Source: Cronobacter condimenti 1330 (lineage in GTDB: Bacteria > Pseudomonadota > Gammaproteobacteria > Enterobacterales > Enterobacteriaceae). Taken from it: DNA of 64,000 bases. The stretch lies in contig NZ_CP012264.1 of NCBI RefSeq assembly GCF_001277255.1, positions 186,001-250,000 of the forward strand. The letters run 5' to 3'. Below are positions 63,801 through 64,000 of this stretch, piece after piece; the first letter of the stretch is position 1; each line of letters begins with the position of its first letter. Both the position numbers and the translations under genes were made by a program. The notes beneath the pieces are model-generated. The model worked only from the letters and a program-made list of their open reading frames with translations. It was not told the origin of the DNA and did not search any database.

Positions 63801-63858
63801 GAAAAATTTTTTGAAATTAGGGGTTGTCAGCAGGAAAGAAGGCCCTATAATGCGCCTC
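63801..63858 (+). promoter_or_regulatory. rRNA operon promoter P1 with UP element
   Basis: UP-type A/T tract at 63801-63819, -35 TTGTCA (63824-63829), 16-base spacer, -10 TATAAT (63846-63851), then a GC-rich discriminator GCGCCTCC typical of stringently controlled rRNA P1. Confidence 0.95.
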
Positions 63859-63921
63859 CACTGACACGGCACAACGGCAAACAAACCGGCCCGTCAGGCA
63901 GACGAAAGCGAAAATAAATGC

Positions 63922-63958
63922 TTGACTCTGCAGGAGGAAAACGTAATATACGTGACCT
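63922..63958 (+). promoter_or_regulatory. rRNA operon promoter P2
   Basis: -35 TTGACT (63922-63927), 16-base spacer, -10 TAATAT (63944-63949). About 98 bases after P1, the usual arrangement. Confidence 0.9.
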
Positions 63959-63989
63959 CGCGACAGCAGGCTGTAAGCCGCGTCGCACC

Positions 63990-64000
63990 GCTCTTTAACA
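63990..64000 (+). promoter_or_regulatory. boxA antitermination element of the rRNA leader
   Basis: The window ends in GCTCTTTAACA, which matches rRNA-leader boxA, the Nus-factor site. The 16S gene starts beyond the window. Confidence 0.85.

Noticed and set aside
63859..64000. Start of 16S rRNA inside the window
   Set aside because: Only the leader up to boxA is present; the mature 16S 5' end is not reached.

Overview
The window is a chromosomal segment of a GC-rich member of the Enterobacteriaceae. Most proteins look close to their E. coli counterparts, and much of the order matches the E. coli rha-sodA-yiiM and glpFK-to-rrnB stretches. The additions (an ABC-type rhamnose cassette, argG inside the arg cluster, a fimbrial operon and a PAS sensor) and the general character of the proteins fit Cronobacter best. 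That genus call is an inference from memory; no search was run.

Region 1 (1-13.5 kb) is a large L-rhamnose locus. After the end of a probable alpha-galactosidase come, on the minus strand, rhaB-rhaA-rhaD (kinase, isomerase, aldolase). These are followed by a complete ABC sugar importer (binding protein, ATPase, two permeases), an iron alcohol dehydrogenase that probably reduces lactaldehyde, and the mutarotase rhaM. The AraC-type regulators rhaS and rhaR diverge from rhaB, and the H+ symporter rhaT converges on rhaR, so the cell carries two rhamnose import routes. The ABC genes match the rhizobial rhaSTPQU scheme, whose names clash with enterobacterial rhaS and rhaT.

Region 2 (13.8-24.7 kb) holds sodA and yiiM, then lldPRD (L-lactate use) with two LldR-like operators, yibL, glpFK without an adjacent glpX, zapB, rraA and menA. 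In E. coli lldPRD-yibL lies elsewhere, so a rearrangement junction lies between yiiM and glpK.

Region 3 (24.7-37.2 kb) is conserved housekeeping: hslVU behind a sigma-32-like promoter, ftsN, cytR, priA, rpmE, then the methionine genes metJ / metBL / metF with tandem Met boxes.

Region 4 (37.2-46.7 kb) is accessory: a soluble PAS-PAS-methyl-accepting sensor resembling BdlA, malate:quinone oxidoreductase, and a four-gene chaperone-usher fimbrial operon with a hairpin between pilin and chaperone.

Region 5 (46.7-64 kb) holds ppc, argE diverging from argCBGH over two ARG boxes, a diverged oxyS RNA opposite oxyR, sthA, fabR-yijD, trmA, a cobalamin riboswitch with btuB, and murI. It ends in the P1/P2 promoters and boxA of a ribosomal RNA operon whose 16S gene begins beyond the window. 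Small intergenic palindromes of two families recur throughout. No tRNA gene, complete rRNA gene, insertion sequence, prophage or CRISPR array was seen.
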